A DNA stretch of 64,000 bases from Aeromonas sobria (GTDB lineage Bacteria; Pseudomonadota; Gammaproteobacteria; Enterobacterales; Aeromonadaceae): NCBI RefSeq assembly GCF_000820145.1, contig NZ_CDBW01000004.1, forward strand, positions 62,001 to 126,000. Direction: 5' to 3'. The notes under the pieces were generated by a model that saw nothing but the letters and a program-made list of their open reading frames with translations, did no database searches and was not told the origin of the DNA. Numbering within the stretch: the first letter of the stretch is position 1; each line of letters starts with the position of its first letter. Below, piece by piece: positions 57,009 to 64,000 of the stretch. The position numbers and the translations under genes were made by a program.

Positions 57009-57521
57009 TCAGAACGGGCCGTTGCTATCACGCAGTCGGTCGGGCAGACCATAGTGCTCGCCCATGTCGCGCCGGGGCACATCGCCCCAATGACGTTTGC
57101 CGATCTGGCGGTTGTACTCGGGGTGCAGGGCATAGTGGATGCGGTTGTCGGCGCGATCCCTATCCCCCACGCAGAGCAGCCGCACCGGTTCATCCGTGTT
57201 GTTGATAAAGGTGTGGGCCAGCCCGTCACCGGCCTTGAAGCCCACCGAATCCCCCGGTTGCAGCCGATAGAGCACGCCATCGAGCCAGACATCCGGCGTC
57301 CCTTCCAGCACGTGGACGAACTCGTCTTCGGTCTCTTCGGCGTGGGGCCAGCTGGTGCGGTGGCCGGGCGCCACCAGCTCGTGGTGAATGCCGATGCGGC
57401 TAAAACCGAAGTGCCTGCCCAGCGCGCTGCCGAGGGACATCCGCTCCTCGCTGCCGGGGTAACATCCCGGCTCCGGTTCTTGCAGCTCGCGCCAGTGTTT
57501 GATATTGGGGTGACGATTCAT
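57009..57521 (-). CDS. Cupin-domain protein, upstream copy of a tandem pair
   Basis: A 170-residue cupin paralogous to the next gene: both share KHWRELQE near the start, HFGFSRIGIHHE, the block EDEFVHVLEGTPDVWLDGVL and the ending SNGPF. Motif 1 GHRTSWPHAEETEDEF, motif 2 PGDSVGFKAGDGLAHTFINN. The leaders of both copies are also alike, so the duplicated unit covered gene plus leader. Divergence is concentrated at the N-terminus (residues 16-35) and the last 40 residues, which may indicate different ligands. Confidence 0.85.
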   Translation of the reverse strand: MNRHPNIKHWRELQEPEPGCYPGSEERMSLGSALGRHFGFSRIGIHHELVAPGHRTSWPHAEETEDEFVHVLEGTPDVWLDGVLYRLQPGDSVGFKAGDGLAHTFINNTDEPVRLLCVGDRDRADNRIHYALHPEYNRQIGKRHWGDVPRRDMGEHYGLPDRLRDSNGPF

Positions 57522-57788
57522 AGTGATTCCTTTTCTATGAGGATGCGGTCACGGGAGGGGTCATCCTAACTGCCAGAATGCGGGGGAGAAAAGCAGAAAT
57601 CGGCCGCCGGTTTCCCCGCTGACGGCGAGACGGCGGACTCGGCAGCGGGGCGATTGCCCATTCGGCAAGGGCTGCGCGGCCATGCGACCGGCAGTTGCGC
57701 GGGCAAAAATGCAGACAACAAAGAGGGAGCCGCTGGCTCCCTCTCTCGATCTTGTCGGCACCTGTTTTCGGATGCTTATTTGCCGCTG

Positions 57789-58454
57789 TTATTTTCCGAT
57801 ATTGTCCGCTAGCTGTTTGGCACGATTGGCCGCCCACTGGTCGATCATCTTCTCCATCTCCTCGGCGGTGATGGGCGAATCCTTGTGGGTGGTGTCCGGG
57901 CTCTCGCGGGCATCCATCACCCGTACCAGCAGCTTGCCGCTCTGGGAGTCGAGCAGCTGGGCCATGCTGCCCACCTTGAGCAGATAGGGCTCTTTGCCGA
58001 TCACTTCACGGGTGACGTTGATGGCGATCTTGGCGGGCAGCAGATCCCGCAGTTTGGGGTCGGGACGGGTCAGGTCGAAGTTGGTGACAGCGGCCTGGAT
58101 CCGCATGACTTTCGGGCCGGGGGCGGTGGCGATCTTGACGCCGTGCTTGATCAGCTCGCTCTGAAACTTGTCGTGGTAGTAGCGGCCAATCTGGTTCTGT
58201 TCGTTGGCGGTCAGCAGATACCACTGGCCATTCTCTTGGCGGATAAACTGCAGCGGATCGAGCAGCACCTCATTGTATTGGCGCAGGTCAACGCCCGGCT
58301 CCTTGTAGACGCGCTGGTTAGGGTTGCTCTCGCTCGGCTGGAAGGCGCTGAAGGGAACAGTTTGCAGTGACTGCAAGCTGTAGGAGACCTGATCTTTTAC
58401 AGCGCAGCCACCCAGAAGGGCCGCAGCCACGGCAACCATCACGACCTTTTTCAT
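57789..58454 (-). CDS. DUF3313-like lipoprotein
   Basis: A 221-residue lipoprotein with signal KKVVMVAVAAALLGGC (Cys17). The mature domain resembles DUF3313: NQRVYKEPGVDLRQYNEVLLDPLQF, then ELIKHGVKIATAPGPKVMRIQAAVTNFDLTRPDPKLRDLLP. The end DQWAANRAKQLADNIGK is amphipathic. Outer-membrane or periplasmic role unknown. Monocistronic. Confidence 0.8.
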   Translation of the reverse strand: MKKVVMVAVAAALLGGCAVKDQVSYSLQSLQTVPFSAFQPSESNPNQRVYKEPGVDLRQYNEVLLDPLQFIRQENGQWYLLTANEQNQIGRYYHDKFQSELIKHGVKIATAPGPKVMRIQAAVTNFDLTRPDPKLRDLLPAKIAINVTREVIGKEPYLLKVGSMAQLLDSQSGKLLVRVMDARESPDTTHKDSPITAEEMEKMIDQWAANRAKQLADNIGK

Positions 58455-58844
58455 ATTTGCTCCTGCATTTTACTGTTTGTTTTTGCTGTGGATTTCGTAC
58501 CACATGGCTGGAGAACCCGTGCTGGATGCCGCCAATCTCACAGAGAAATAACCTATTCATCACCTTCCCACAAGGGACAGATCAAGATTGTTCAGCTCAC
58601 ATCCAAGTTGTCATAATTGCGGCACTTTTGTACAGGGTCGGCCAAGGAGCGAACGGCAATCTGGCGAGGGTTCGGTTGTTTAATCTGGCTACTTGGGGCT
58701 GCGGTTGGCGTTCTGTTTTTTCAAACGATGCGGGCCCGCAGGCGGCGTGAGTTGCACGGGGAAATACTTCAGAACGGGCGATGACCGATCATCAGCCATC
58801 TTGCGTAAACGGGCCTGCCACCGGACAAGCGGCAGGCTCATTCA
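58455..58844. other. Gap between two leftward genes (DUF3313 lipoprotein and solute-binding protein)
   Basis: About 390 bp containing the promoter of the DUF3313 lipoprotein gene and the 3' region of the solute-binding gene. GCCTGCC (58814-58820) and GGCAGGC (58831-58837) form a 7-bp stem that may terminate the solute-binding gene. No other gene recognised. Confidence 0.45.
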
Positions 58845-59975
58845 TCAGTTATCGAGATCCCAGGGGCACTGCTTGACCAGCCCCTCTTTGCCGCTGGCGA
58901 CGATCGCCTGCTGCACCATCCGTTTGTAGCGATTCTTGATATGGGCGGGCAGCGCGGGCACCAGCAGCCGCTCGTCAAACTCCGGCAGCGGGCGATCCGG
59001 CAGCACCGCCTGCTCCTGCGGGCTGAGGGGCGGCCGGGAGGCCATATTGCTGGCCGAAATGGTGGGCGTGCCCACCAACATCTGGCGTTGCAGCGGCGCG
59101 CTCAGCAGAAAATCCACCAGCAAGTAGGCGGCCTTGAGCCGTGCAGGATCATCGCCAACATGGCGGGCGATGGAGATCGCATCGAGGGCATAGATGGCCC
59201 CCTCCTGCACCATGGCGATCCGCCACTGCTGCTCGTTCTGCTTGTTGCACTCCACCAGCTCCAGCCCCCAGGTGGTGGCAAAGGTCTGCTGGCGCAGATC
59301 CTCACAGCGGTTGGCCTGATTGAACCAAAAGCCGCGACTGGCTTGCAGCCGCTGCGAGAGCTGCTGCTCCACCTCTTGCTGCAAGGTCTTGTCGGCCAGC
59401 ATCTCGCCGCTGGCAAACAGGGCGGGCGACTTGCCGAGGGAGAGCAGCACCGAGAACAACAGCGGCTCGAACTGGTCGCAGAACTCGGCAAACTGGCCCG
59501 GCGGCGAGCTGTTGGCGAGCACCTGCCAACTGGTGGGCGCTTGCGGCACCTGCTTGCTGTCGTAAGCGAGGCTGAACATGGCGTAGGAGAAGGGCACCGA
59601 GTAGTTACGCTCCCCCTGCTTGTCATATTCGGTGTTCTTGAGGGCGGGCTTCACCTCGGGGTAGTGCTGCAGGCGACTGAAATCGATGGGGAGCAGCAGC
59701 TTGAACAGCGGCTGGTGATGGGCCTTGTAGAAGTAGCTGGTCGGCAGCACCACATCGGCGCTGCGGGTGCGCAGGGCGCGGTAGACGCTGTCAAAATCGG
59801 TCAGCAGCGGCTCGATCCGGCTGACCGTCGCCTCCACCCCATGGGCTTTAGCGTAGTCGGCAAACTGCTGTTCATAACCCACTGGCAAATAGCCCCATTC
59901 AAGCAATCTGAGCTGAACCGGAGCCGCCAGCGCCGGGGTCATCCCCAACAACCAGCAAAGAGGCAGTAGACGCAT
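58845..59975 (-). CDS. Periplasmic solute-binding protein, polyamine/PotD-like
   Basis: A 376-residue exported protein with signal peptide RLLPLCWLLGMTPALA. The fold is that of extracellular solute-binding proteins of the spermidine/putrescine type: LRLLEWGYLPVGYEQQFADYAKAHG at the mature start, DVVLPTSYFYKAHHQPLFKLLLPIDFS near 75, SVPFSYAMFSLAYDSKQVP near 125, and a C-terminal RYKRMVQQAIVASG. A long insertion (about 150-230) departs from PotD. No transporter genes adjoin. TTG 59981 has better AGGAG spacing but ATG 59975 is preferred. Ligand inferred only from fold. Confidence 0.72.
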   Translation of the reverse strand: MRLLPLCWLLGMTPALAAPVQLRLLEWGYLPVGYEQQFADYAKAHGVEATVSRIEPLLTDFDSVYRALRTRSADVVLPTSYFYKAHHQPLFKLLLPIDFSRLQHYPEVKPALKNTEYDKQGERNYSVPFSYAMFSLAYDSKQVPQAPTSWQVLANSSPPGQFAEFCDQFEPLLFSVLLSLGKSPALFASGEMLADKTLQQEVEQQLSQRLQASRGFWFNQANRCEDLRQQTFATTWGLELVECNKQNEQQWRIAMVQEGAIYALDAISIARHVGDDPARLKAAYLLVDFLLSAPLQRQMLVGTPTISASNMASRPPLSPQEQAVLPDRPLPEFDERLLVPALPAHIKNRYKRMVQQAIVASGKEGLVKQCPWDLDN

Positions 59976-60032
59976 GGCCAAACACTCCTGACAGGTAAAC
60001 CTTGCTGGAGTATAGGCCCATGCGCCGACTTA

Positions 60033-60668
60033 TCAGGCCACCAGCTCGGCCCCCATGCTCGCCAGAATGGAGAGGCTGACCAGCGCAAACAGCACGCCGG
60101 TCACCAGATTGAGCGGCCGCTGCACCCGCTGCAGCAGGCGCTGGGCACGATCGGTGGAGAGGCTCCACGCCAGCAGTCCGAACCAGCAGAGGGAGATGAT
60201 GAAGAGCTCGCCCACCAGCAGGCTGCGGGTCACCCCATCCACCTCTGGCGTCACCATGGCAGCCAGCAGACCGATAAAGAACACCAGCGCCTTGGGATTG
60301 AGCAGATTAGTGGCGAGACCAGTGCGTACACCCTTGCCCCAGCCGCGCAGCTCGTTGGCGGCGCTGGCCATCACTGTACTGCTCTGCTGGCGAGCCGCCA
60401 TCAGGGCGCCCCACCCCAACCAGCCCAGATAGAGGGCGCCGCAGCACTTGATCACCATAAACAGCAGCGGGTGACTGGCGATCAGCATGCTGATCCCGGT
60501 CAGGCTGAGGGTGGCGTGCACCATGATCGCCAGCGAGATGCCCAGCGCCGCGCCAAGGGCGGTCGGTCGGTGCAGGCTGGTGCGCAGGATCAGGGCGAAA
60601 TCGGGGCCGGGGCTGGCCAGTGCAATCAGGTGCATCAGGCCAAGGGTAACGAACAGACTGGTCAGCAT
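60033..60668 (-). CDS. LysE/RhtB-family amino-acid exporter
   Basis: A 211-residue inner-membrane exporter with six hydrophobic segments. Family signature at the N-terminus: LMHLIALASPGPDFALILRTSL, with the conserved P-G-P; then GAALGISLAIMVHATLSLTGI, and GVRTGLATNLLNPKALVFFIGLL with the N-P-K motif near 130. Probably exports threonine, homoserine or a related amino acid. ATG 60668 starts the first helix. It lies 40 bp downstream of the AraC-type gene on the same strand, so the regulator probably controls it. Confidence 0.9.
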   Translation of the reverse strand: MLTSLFVTLGLMHLIALASPGPDFALILRTSLHRPTALGAALGISLAIMVHATLSLTGISMLIASHPLLFMVIKCCGALYLGWLGWGALMAARQQSSTVMASAANELRGWGKGVRTGLATNLLNPKALVFFIGLLAAMVTPEVDGVTRSLLVGELFIISLCWFGLLAWSLSTDRAQRLLQRVQRPLNLVTGVLFALVSLSILASMGAELVA

Positions 60669-60708
60669 AACAACGCTCGTTTTAACGACGGAGAACCAGC
60701 ATGGCGGA

Positions 60709-61530
60709 TCAGCGGGGGGCACGGCTTGTAAAAAATTGCATCTGGGCACGAAACTCGGCGGGCGTAAGACCGAATGCCTGGCGAAAGCCGTGGTGGAAGT
60801 GACTCTGATCGAAGAAGCCGACCGCCAGCGCCACCTCGCTCACCGCCATCCCGCTCGCCAGCAGCCGCTTGCCCTGCTCCAGCCGCAGCCGTTTCAGCCA
60901 GGCGTAGGGAGTCATGCCGCTGCGCTTCTTGAACTGGCGTAAAAAAGCGAAGCGATCGAGCCCGAGCAGCCCCGCCAGCTCTTCCAGCGAGTGGGGCTCG
61001 TCGAGGGCGGCCATCAGGTAGTCGCGCAGGAATCGCAGCTGGGGATCCGCCAGCTGGTGCACTTCGGGGGCCAGATGCAGCAGCTCCCCCAGCAGGGCGA
61101 GCAGCTGGCTCTCGATCAGCAGGCCATCGGCCTTGGGATTGTCGAGATAGCCGTGCAGCTGGGCAAAGCCCTGATAGAGGTCGGGGCGGCTCTGCAATCC
61201 CTTATCGAAGAAGGGTTCCGGCTGCTCCGGCAGCCAGAGCGCCAGCTGCTGCGGATCGATGGCGAAGACCCGCACCTCATACCCTTCCGGCAGCAGGCTG
61301 AGGCCATCGTGCACCTCATCCGGATTAACAGTAGAGAGCACCCCGCGCACCAGATGGTGACTGTTACCCTTGTGGATAAACTTCTGGCCACCCCGCTGCA
61401 CCAGCCCGATATGGTAGTCGAGATGGACATGGCGGCCGTAGCTGAACGCCCTGTGGTGGGAGTGCGACAGCTCGACCCCCGACAGGTGCGGGGATTGCCA
61501 GTAGCGGATGAGGGAATCGGTGGTATTCAT
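60709..61530 (-). CDS. AraC-family transcriptional regulator
   Basis: A 273-residue regulator. N-terminal cupin-like ligand domain (SYGRHVHLDYHIGLVQRGGQKFIHKG near 30-60; NPDEVHDG near 70). C-terminal double HTH: SLEELAGLLGLDRFAFLRQFKKRSGMTPYAWLKRLRLEQGKRLL then AVSEVALAVGFFDQSHFHHGFRQAFGLTPAEFR, the AraC signature. Regulators of this layout often sit next to LysE-type exporters, as here, and sense an amino acid. Start ATG 61530. Confidence 0.92.
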   Translation of the reverse strand: MNTTDSLIRYWQSPHLSGVELSHSHHRAFSYGRHVHLDYHIGLVQRGGQKFIHKGNSHHLVRGVLSTVNPDEVHDGLSLLPEGYEVRVFAIDPQQLALWLPEQPEPFFDKGLQSRPDLYQGFAQLHGYLDNPKADGLLIESQLLALLGELLHLAPEVHQLADPQLRFLRDYLMAALDEPHSLEELAGLLGLDRFAFLRQFKKRSGMTPYAWLKRLRLEQGKRLLASGMAVSEVALAVGFFDQSHFHHGFRQAFGLTPAEFRAQMQFFTSRAPR

Positions 61531-61589
61531 GGCTTATAGATACACCAGCAGCGGGCCTTGGGCTTGTAGATTATTGCACGCCACCCCTC

Positions 61590-62369
61590 TCAACGCCCCC
61601 ACAGCCGCGGGGTCGACTCCACCAGCGAGGCGAGCGGCACCCGCTCTACCACCTGACGCATGCGCTGCACCAGCTCGGGATTGGCATCCCCCAGCGACTT
61701 GGTCAGCACGATATGCACCTGCAGCGGGGTGACCGGCAGGTAGATGAGGCGGGTCGCCGCAGGGAGTTTGGCGCGAAAATGGTTGGCGGAAATATCGTTT
61801 GAGAAGAGTGCGGCATCAATCCGCCCGCGCAGTAACTTCTGCATGTTGCCATGCTCCCAGCTGAGCTGGGAGAGGGTGTCGATATGGATCTGCGGATGCT
61901 GCAACAGCGGCGGCACGATCGCCTGACTCGACCAGCCGATGGTGGTGCCGTAGAGATCTTCCTGCCGCTCGACCGAGTGAAGTCGCGATGGCACCAGTAC
62001 CACCAACACCGGCCGCAGCAGCAACAGGTGGGGGTCGATATAGCGAAAGTGGCGAGCCCGCTCCGGGCTGTAACTCAGCAACGGAGTCAGATCGCACTCG
62101 CCGCTCTCGAGGTTGCTGAGCAGCCGCGCCACATTAAGCCCCTGCCACTCGATGGTGCGCCCGATCGCGGGTTCGATGTGGCGGCGAAAGTAGTCGATCA
62201 CCGGCCCGGAGACCTTGCCCTGCTGATCGATAGTGACCAGCGGCGCCAGCTGGAAGACGCATCCCCGCAGTGGCGCATTGGCCGCCACGGCTTGGCTGAT
62301 GGTCATAAATGGGAGAAGAAGTGCCGATAGCAGTAATAACAAACGCATACCCGAACGAGAGATGCCCAT
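61590..62369 (-). CDS. Periplasmic amino-acid-binding-like protein (SBP_bac_3 type)
   Basis: A 259-residue exported protein; signal peptide GMRLLLLLSALLLPFMTISQAVAA. The mature part resembles amino-acid-type binding proteins: APLVTIDQQGKVSGPVIDYFRRHIEP, GRTIEWQGLNVARLLSNLESGECDLTPLLSYSPERARHF (the usual R-L-L-x-x-L-x-x-G-x-x-D element), and GRIDAALFSNDISANHF. No ABC partners nearby. Start ATG 62369; ATG 62348 would shorten the signal peptide by seven residues. Ligand unknown. Confidence 0.75.
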   Translation of the reverse strand: MGISRSGMRLLLLLSALLLPFMTISQAVAANAPLRGCVFQLAPLVTIDQQGKVSGPVIDYFRRHIEPAIGRTIEWQGLNVARLLSNLESGECDLTPLLSYSPERARHFRYIDPHLLLLRPVLVVLVPSRLHSVERQEDLYGTTIGWSSQAIVPPLLQHPQIHIDTLSQLSWEHGNMQKLLRGRIDAALFSNDISANHFRAKLPAATRLIYLPVTPLQVHIVLTKSLGDANPELVQRMRQVVERVPLASLVESTPRLWGR

Positions 62370-62605
62370 AAGTGTCGACCCGATACCCTGATAGCCATCA
62401 GCATGGCACAAGGCAAAGGGGCGGGCTATCTCCTCCCACCGTTTAGCAGCCTCTTGTGACCCCTATTTCCACTACCACCGATCACCCGTTTTATTGCGGT
62501 AAAAATCAATAAAGCCGCTGCTCTGATGGATTTTTAGGTCTTGAGATATAGTGTTGCCCCATTCATCAAACCGACGGGTGATCGCCCCGCCGGACAGGTA
62601 GATTC

Positions 62606-63145
62606 ATGAGACTGTTTTTGCTGTTGTTGTCGTTGTTCGCCACGACCGTAAGTTCTGATGAAAAGCCGCGCCTACCCTATTACGACTGGGGTCGCTGCCC
62701 GTTTGAAGGTTGCACCTATCAGACGTGGACCACCAAGCAAGAGGTGATCGTCAGAGCCGAACCATCTTCTACTGCCAAGGAGCTGTTCCGGCTGCCCCGC
62801 GGCCAGCAGGTAGAGGGGCTGACCGGTGTCGTCATTACCGAAAAACCGGGGATCGTCGAGATACTCAGGCCAGCCAAACTGGGCTACAGCAAGGAGGGGG
62901 AAGGGCCGCTGTTTGACATGAAGGCAGGGGAAAAACTTTATCTCCTCGGCTGGCTGGGCGAAGGCAATGGCCTGTTCTGGTACAAGGGTAAAACCTACAT
63001 CCTCGATTACGACTATGCGCGCAAAGAGGTCAGATACGGCCCGTCACCGCAGAACCAGTGGTGGGTAAAAATTCGGGACCAGCAAGGGCGTGAGGGTTGG
63101 GTTGCCGAAGCCAAAAACTTCGCCCATATGGATCGTTTCGAATAG
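62606..63145 (+). CDS. Exported SH3-like protein of unknown function
   Basis: A 179-residue protein with a signal peptide (RLFLLLLSLFATTVSS). The mature part has two cysteines in GRCPFEGCTYQTW and two beta-rich stretches that look like bacterial SH3 repeats: EVIVRAEPSSTAKELFRLPRGQQVEGL and the C-terminal QWWVKIRDQQGREGWVAEAKNF. Such domains often bind peptidoglycan or peptides. Family not recognised. ATG 62606 follows CCGGACAGGTAG. A long G/C hairpin follows. Confidence 0.7.
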   Translation: MRLFLLLLSLFATTVSSDEKPRLPYYDWGRCPFEGCTYQTWTTKQEVIVRAEPSSTAKELFRLPRGQQVEGLTGVVITEKPGIVEILRPAKLGYSKEGEGPLFDMKAGEKLYLLGWLGEGNGLFWYKGKTYILDYDYARKEVRYGPSPQNQWWVKIRDQQGREGWVAEAKNFAHMDRFE

Positions 63146-63152
63146 TGACTGA

Positions 63153-63184
63153 CAGCCAGCCCCCCAAGATCGGGGGGCTGGCTG
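63153..63184. terminator. 13-bp hairpin between convergent genes
   Basis: CAGCCAGCCCCCC (63153-63165) and GGGGGGCTGGCTG (63172-63184), loop AAGATC. Extremely stable stem, no T-run; it lies eight bases before the stop codon of the leftward gene. Confidence 0.7.
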
Positions 63185-63192
63185 TGGATGAC

Positions 63193-64000
63193 TCACTGCC
63201 CGGGTTGCAGCTTCATCTCTTGCAGATACTCCAGCACTTGGGTTTTGTAGTCCGCCTGATAGGAGAACTTGGTGCTGTCGCACGCCGCAATCAGGTTCAC
63301 GGCTGTGCAGAACAGGGTTGCAGCCAGCAGTCCCTTGCCGACCCACTGCGGGTAACGGCGGCTCCAGCGCACCAGCAGCAGCAGGGTCGGGAACAGGGCG
63401 TAGGGGAAAATCAGCATCAGGTGCCAGTAGTTGAAGGTGATGGGCGAAAGCGCCGCACTCACCAGTACCGCTAGCACCGCTGCCAACGCATAGAGGCCGA
63501 GCCAACTCTCGCCATCCACTTCGACACGATCACTGCGCAGCAGGCGTGACTTGAGATCGCGCCACAGCTGCCAGTTGGCCTTGGCCGCCAGCAATACCGT
63601 TGCCGAGCCTACCCCGTAGATCACCACTCGCCACAGCCAGACCGCCGCCAACTGCAGATATTCGTGGCCCGCCAGCCAGATAAACTGGGTGTCGTTGACC
63701 AGCTTGCTGGCAAACAGCCAGGAGCCGTAACGCAGCCAATAGAGCACCGACTTCAACACCGGATAGACATGCACCAGCCCCCAGCCTATATAGCGCTGAC
63801 GCGCTTCGGGATCGGCTTGCTGCGTGATCGCAGTGTTACTTATAGCCTCCAACATATACGGGATCAACGAGGCACCGATCAACAGCGCAGCCACCACCAC
63901 CCCGCTCCAGCTCACTTTGAGAATGCGGCGCCAGAAGAGGTAGGTAGACATCACCGCCAGCAGCGGCCAGGAGTAGTGCAACTGCATCGCCATGCCGATG
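63193..64000 (-). CDS. Integral membrane protein, GT39/ArnT-like (5' end outside window)
   Basis: At least 269 codons of a leftward membrane protein that enters from beyond base 64000 without a start inside a natural boundary. About seven hydrophobic segments: WSGVVVAALLIGASLIPYML, LAAVWLWRVVIYGVGSATVLLAA, GLYALAAVLAVLVSAAL, NYWHLMLIFPYALFPTLLLLVRW and GLLAATLFCTAVNLIAAC. The first visible part QLHYSWPLLAVMSTYLFWRR and the overall layout recall the membrane half of dolichyl-phosphate-mannose/ArnT-type glycosyltransferases (GT39 superfamily); the catalytic N-terminal loop is not in the window. It ends with a soluble tail EYLQEMKLQPGQ. Confidence 0.6.
   Translation of the reverse strand, partial: IGMAMQLHYSWPLLAVMSTYLFWRRILKVSWSGVVVAALLIGASLIPYMLEAISNTAITQQADPEARQRYIGWGLVHVYPVLKSVLYWLRYGSWLFASKLVNDTQFIWLAGHEYLQLAAVWLWRVVIYGVGSATVLLAAKANWQLWRDLKSRLLRSDRVEVDGESWLGLYALAAVLAVLVSAALSPITFNYWHLMLIFPYALFPTLLLLVRWSRRYPQWVGKGLLAATLFCTAVNLIAACDSTKFSYQADYKTQVLEYLQEMKLQPGQ

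Overview
The window reads as chromosomal DNA of a gamma-proteobacterium, most probably Aeromonas. It is GC-rich (around 60% by eye) and has enterobacterial/Vibrio-like gene sets (mglBAC, lacZ, galETKM, hslVU, ftsN, nirBDC-cysG, uvrD). No rRNA, tRNA, CRISPR array, IS element or prophage was seen. Both ends cut a gene: an aminotransferase on the left and a membrane protein on the right.

Layout. 1-2.8 kb: a glutamine synthetase-like gene followed by a class III aminotransferase, a pair typical of polyamine catabolism. 3.3-11.1 kb: a DksA-type regulator, a solute-binding-like protein, CreA, D-lactate dehydrogenase, the Hsp70-like YegD, a META lipoprotein, an HDOD protein and a maltodextrin glucosidase. 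11.2-15.2 kb: a degraded PduO-like protein, a DUF5610-like protein, TrmA and a HAD phosphatase. 15.5-28.2 kb: one galactoside regulon made of mglBAC (import), lacZ (hydrolysis), a GalR/GalS repressor and galETKM (Leloir pathway), tied together by three near-identical GalR-type operators. 28.3-31.1 kb: a frameshifted uppP, an ECF sigma/ChrR pair and a LON-domain gene; the sigma gene and the LON gene carry the same ECF11-like promoter. 31.4-36.2 kb: argS-ftsN and hslVU. 36.3-41.7 kb: an FNR-type site, then nirB-nirD-nirC-cysG. 41.8-48.3 kb: mgtE, then a BMP-type nucleoside ABC importer under a PurR-like box. 48.6-50.8 kb: uvrD with a LexA box. 50.9-53.0 kb: an AT-rich insert with three unrecognised genes. 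53-64 kb: accessory genes for lipoproteins, a MATE-like exporter, twin cupins, a LysE exporter with an AraC regulator, and solute-binding proteins.

The most unusual signal is a repeated structural theme at gene starts and gene junctions. At three operon junctions (galK-galM, nirB-nirD, and the ATPase-permease junction of the nucleoside importer) a 23-35-codon open frame sits between the two cistrons. Each begins like the downstream gene, ends like the upstream gene, and overlaps the flanking stop and start codons. This is the product expected from an old tandem duplication of the junction. Two further genes (yegD and the left-end aminotransferase) carry an imperfect 102-106 bp duplication of leader plus start codon, each creating a decoy start. 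On a larger scale two cupin genes are a whole-gene tandem copy, and uppP is broken by an 8-bp tandem duplication. Whether the junction mini-ORFs are translated as coupling relays or are only scars cannot be decided from sequence alone.
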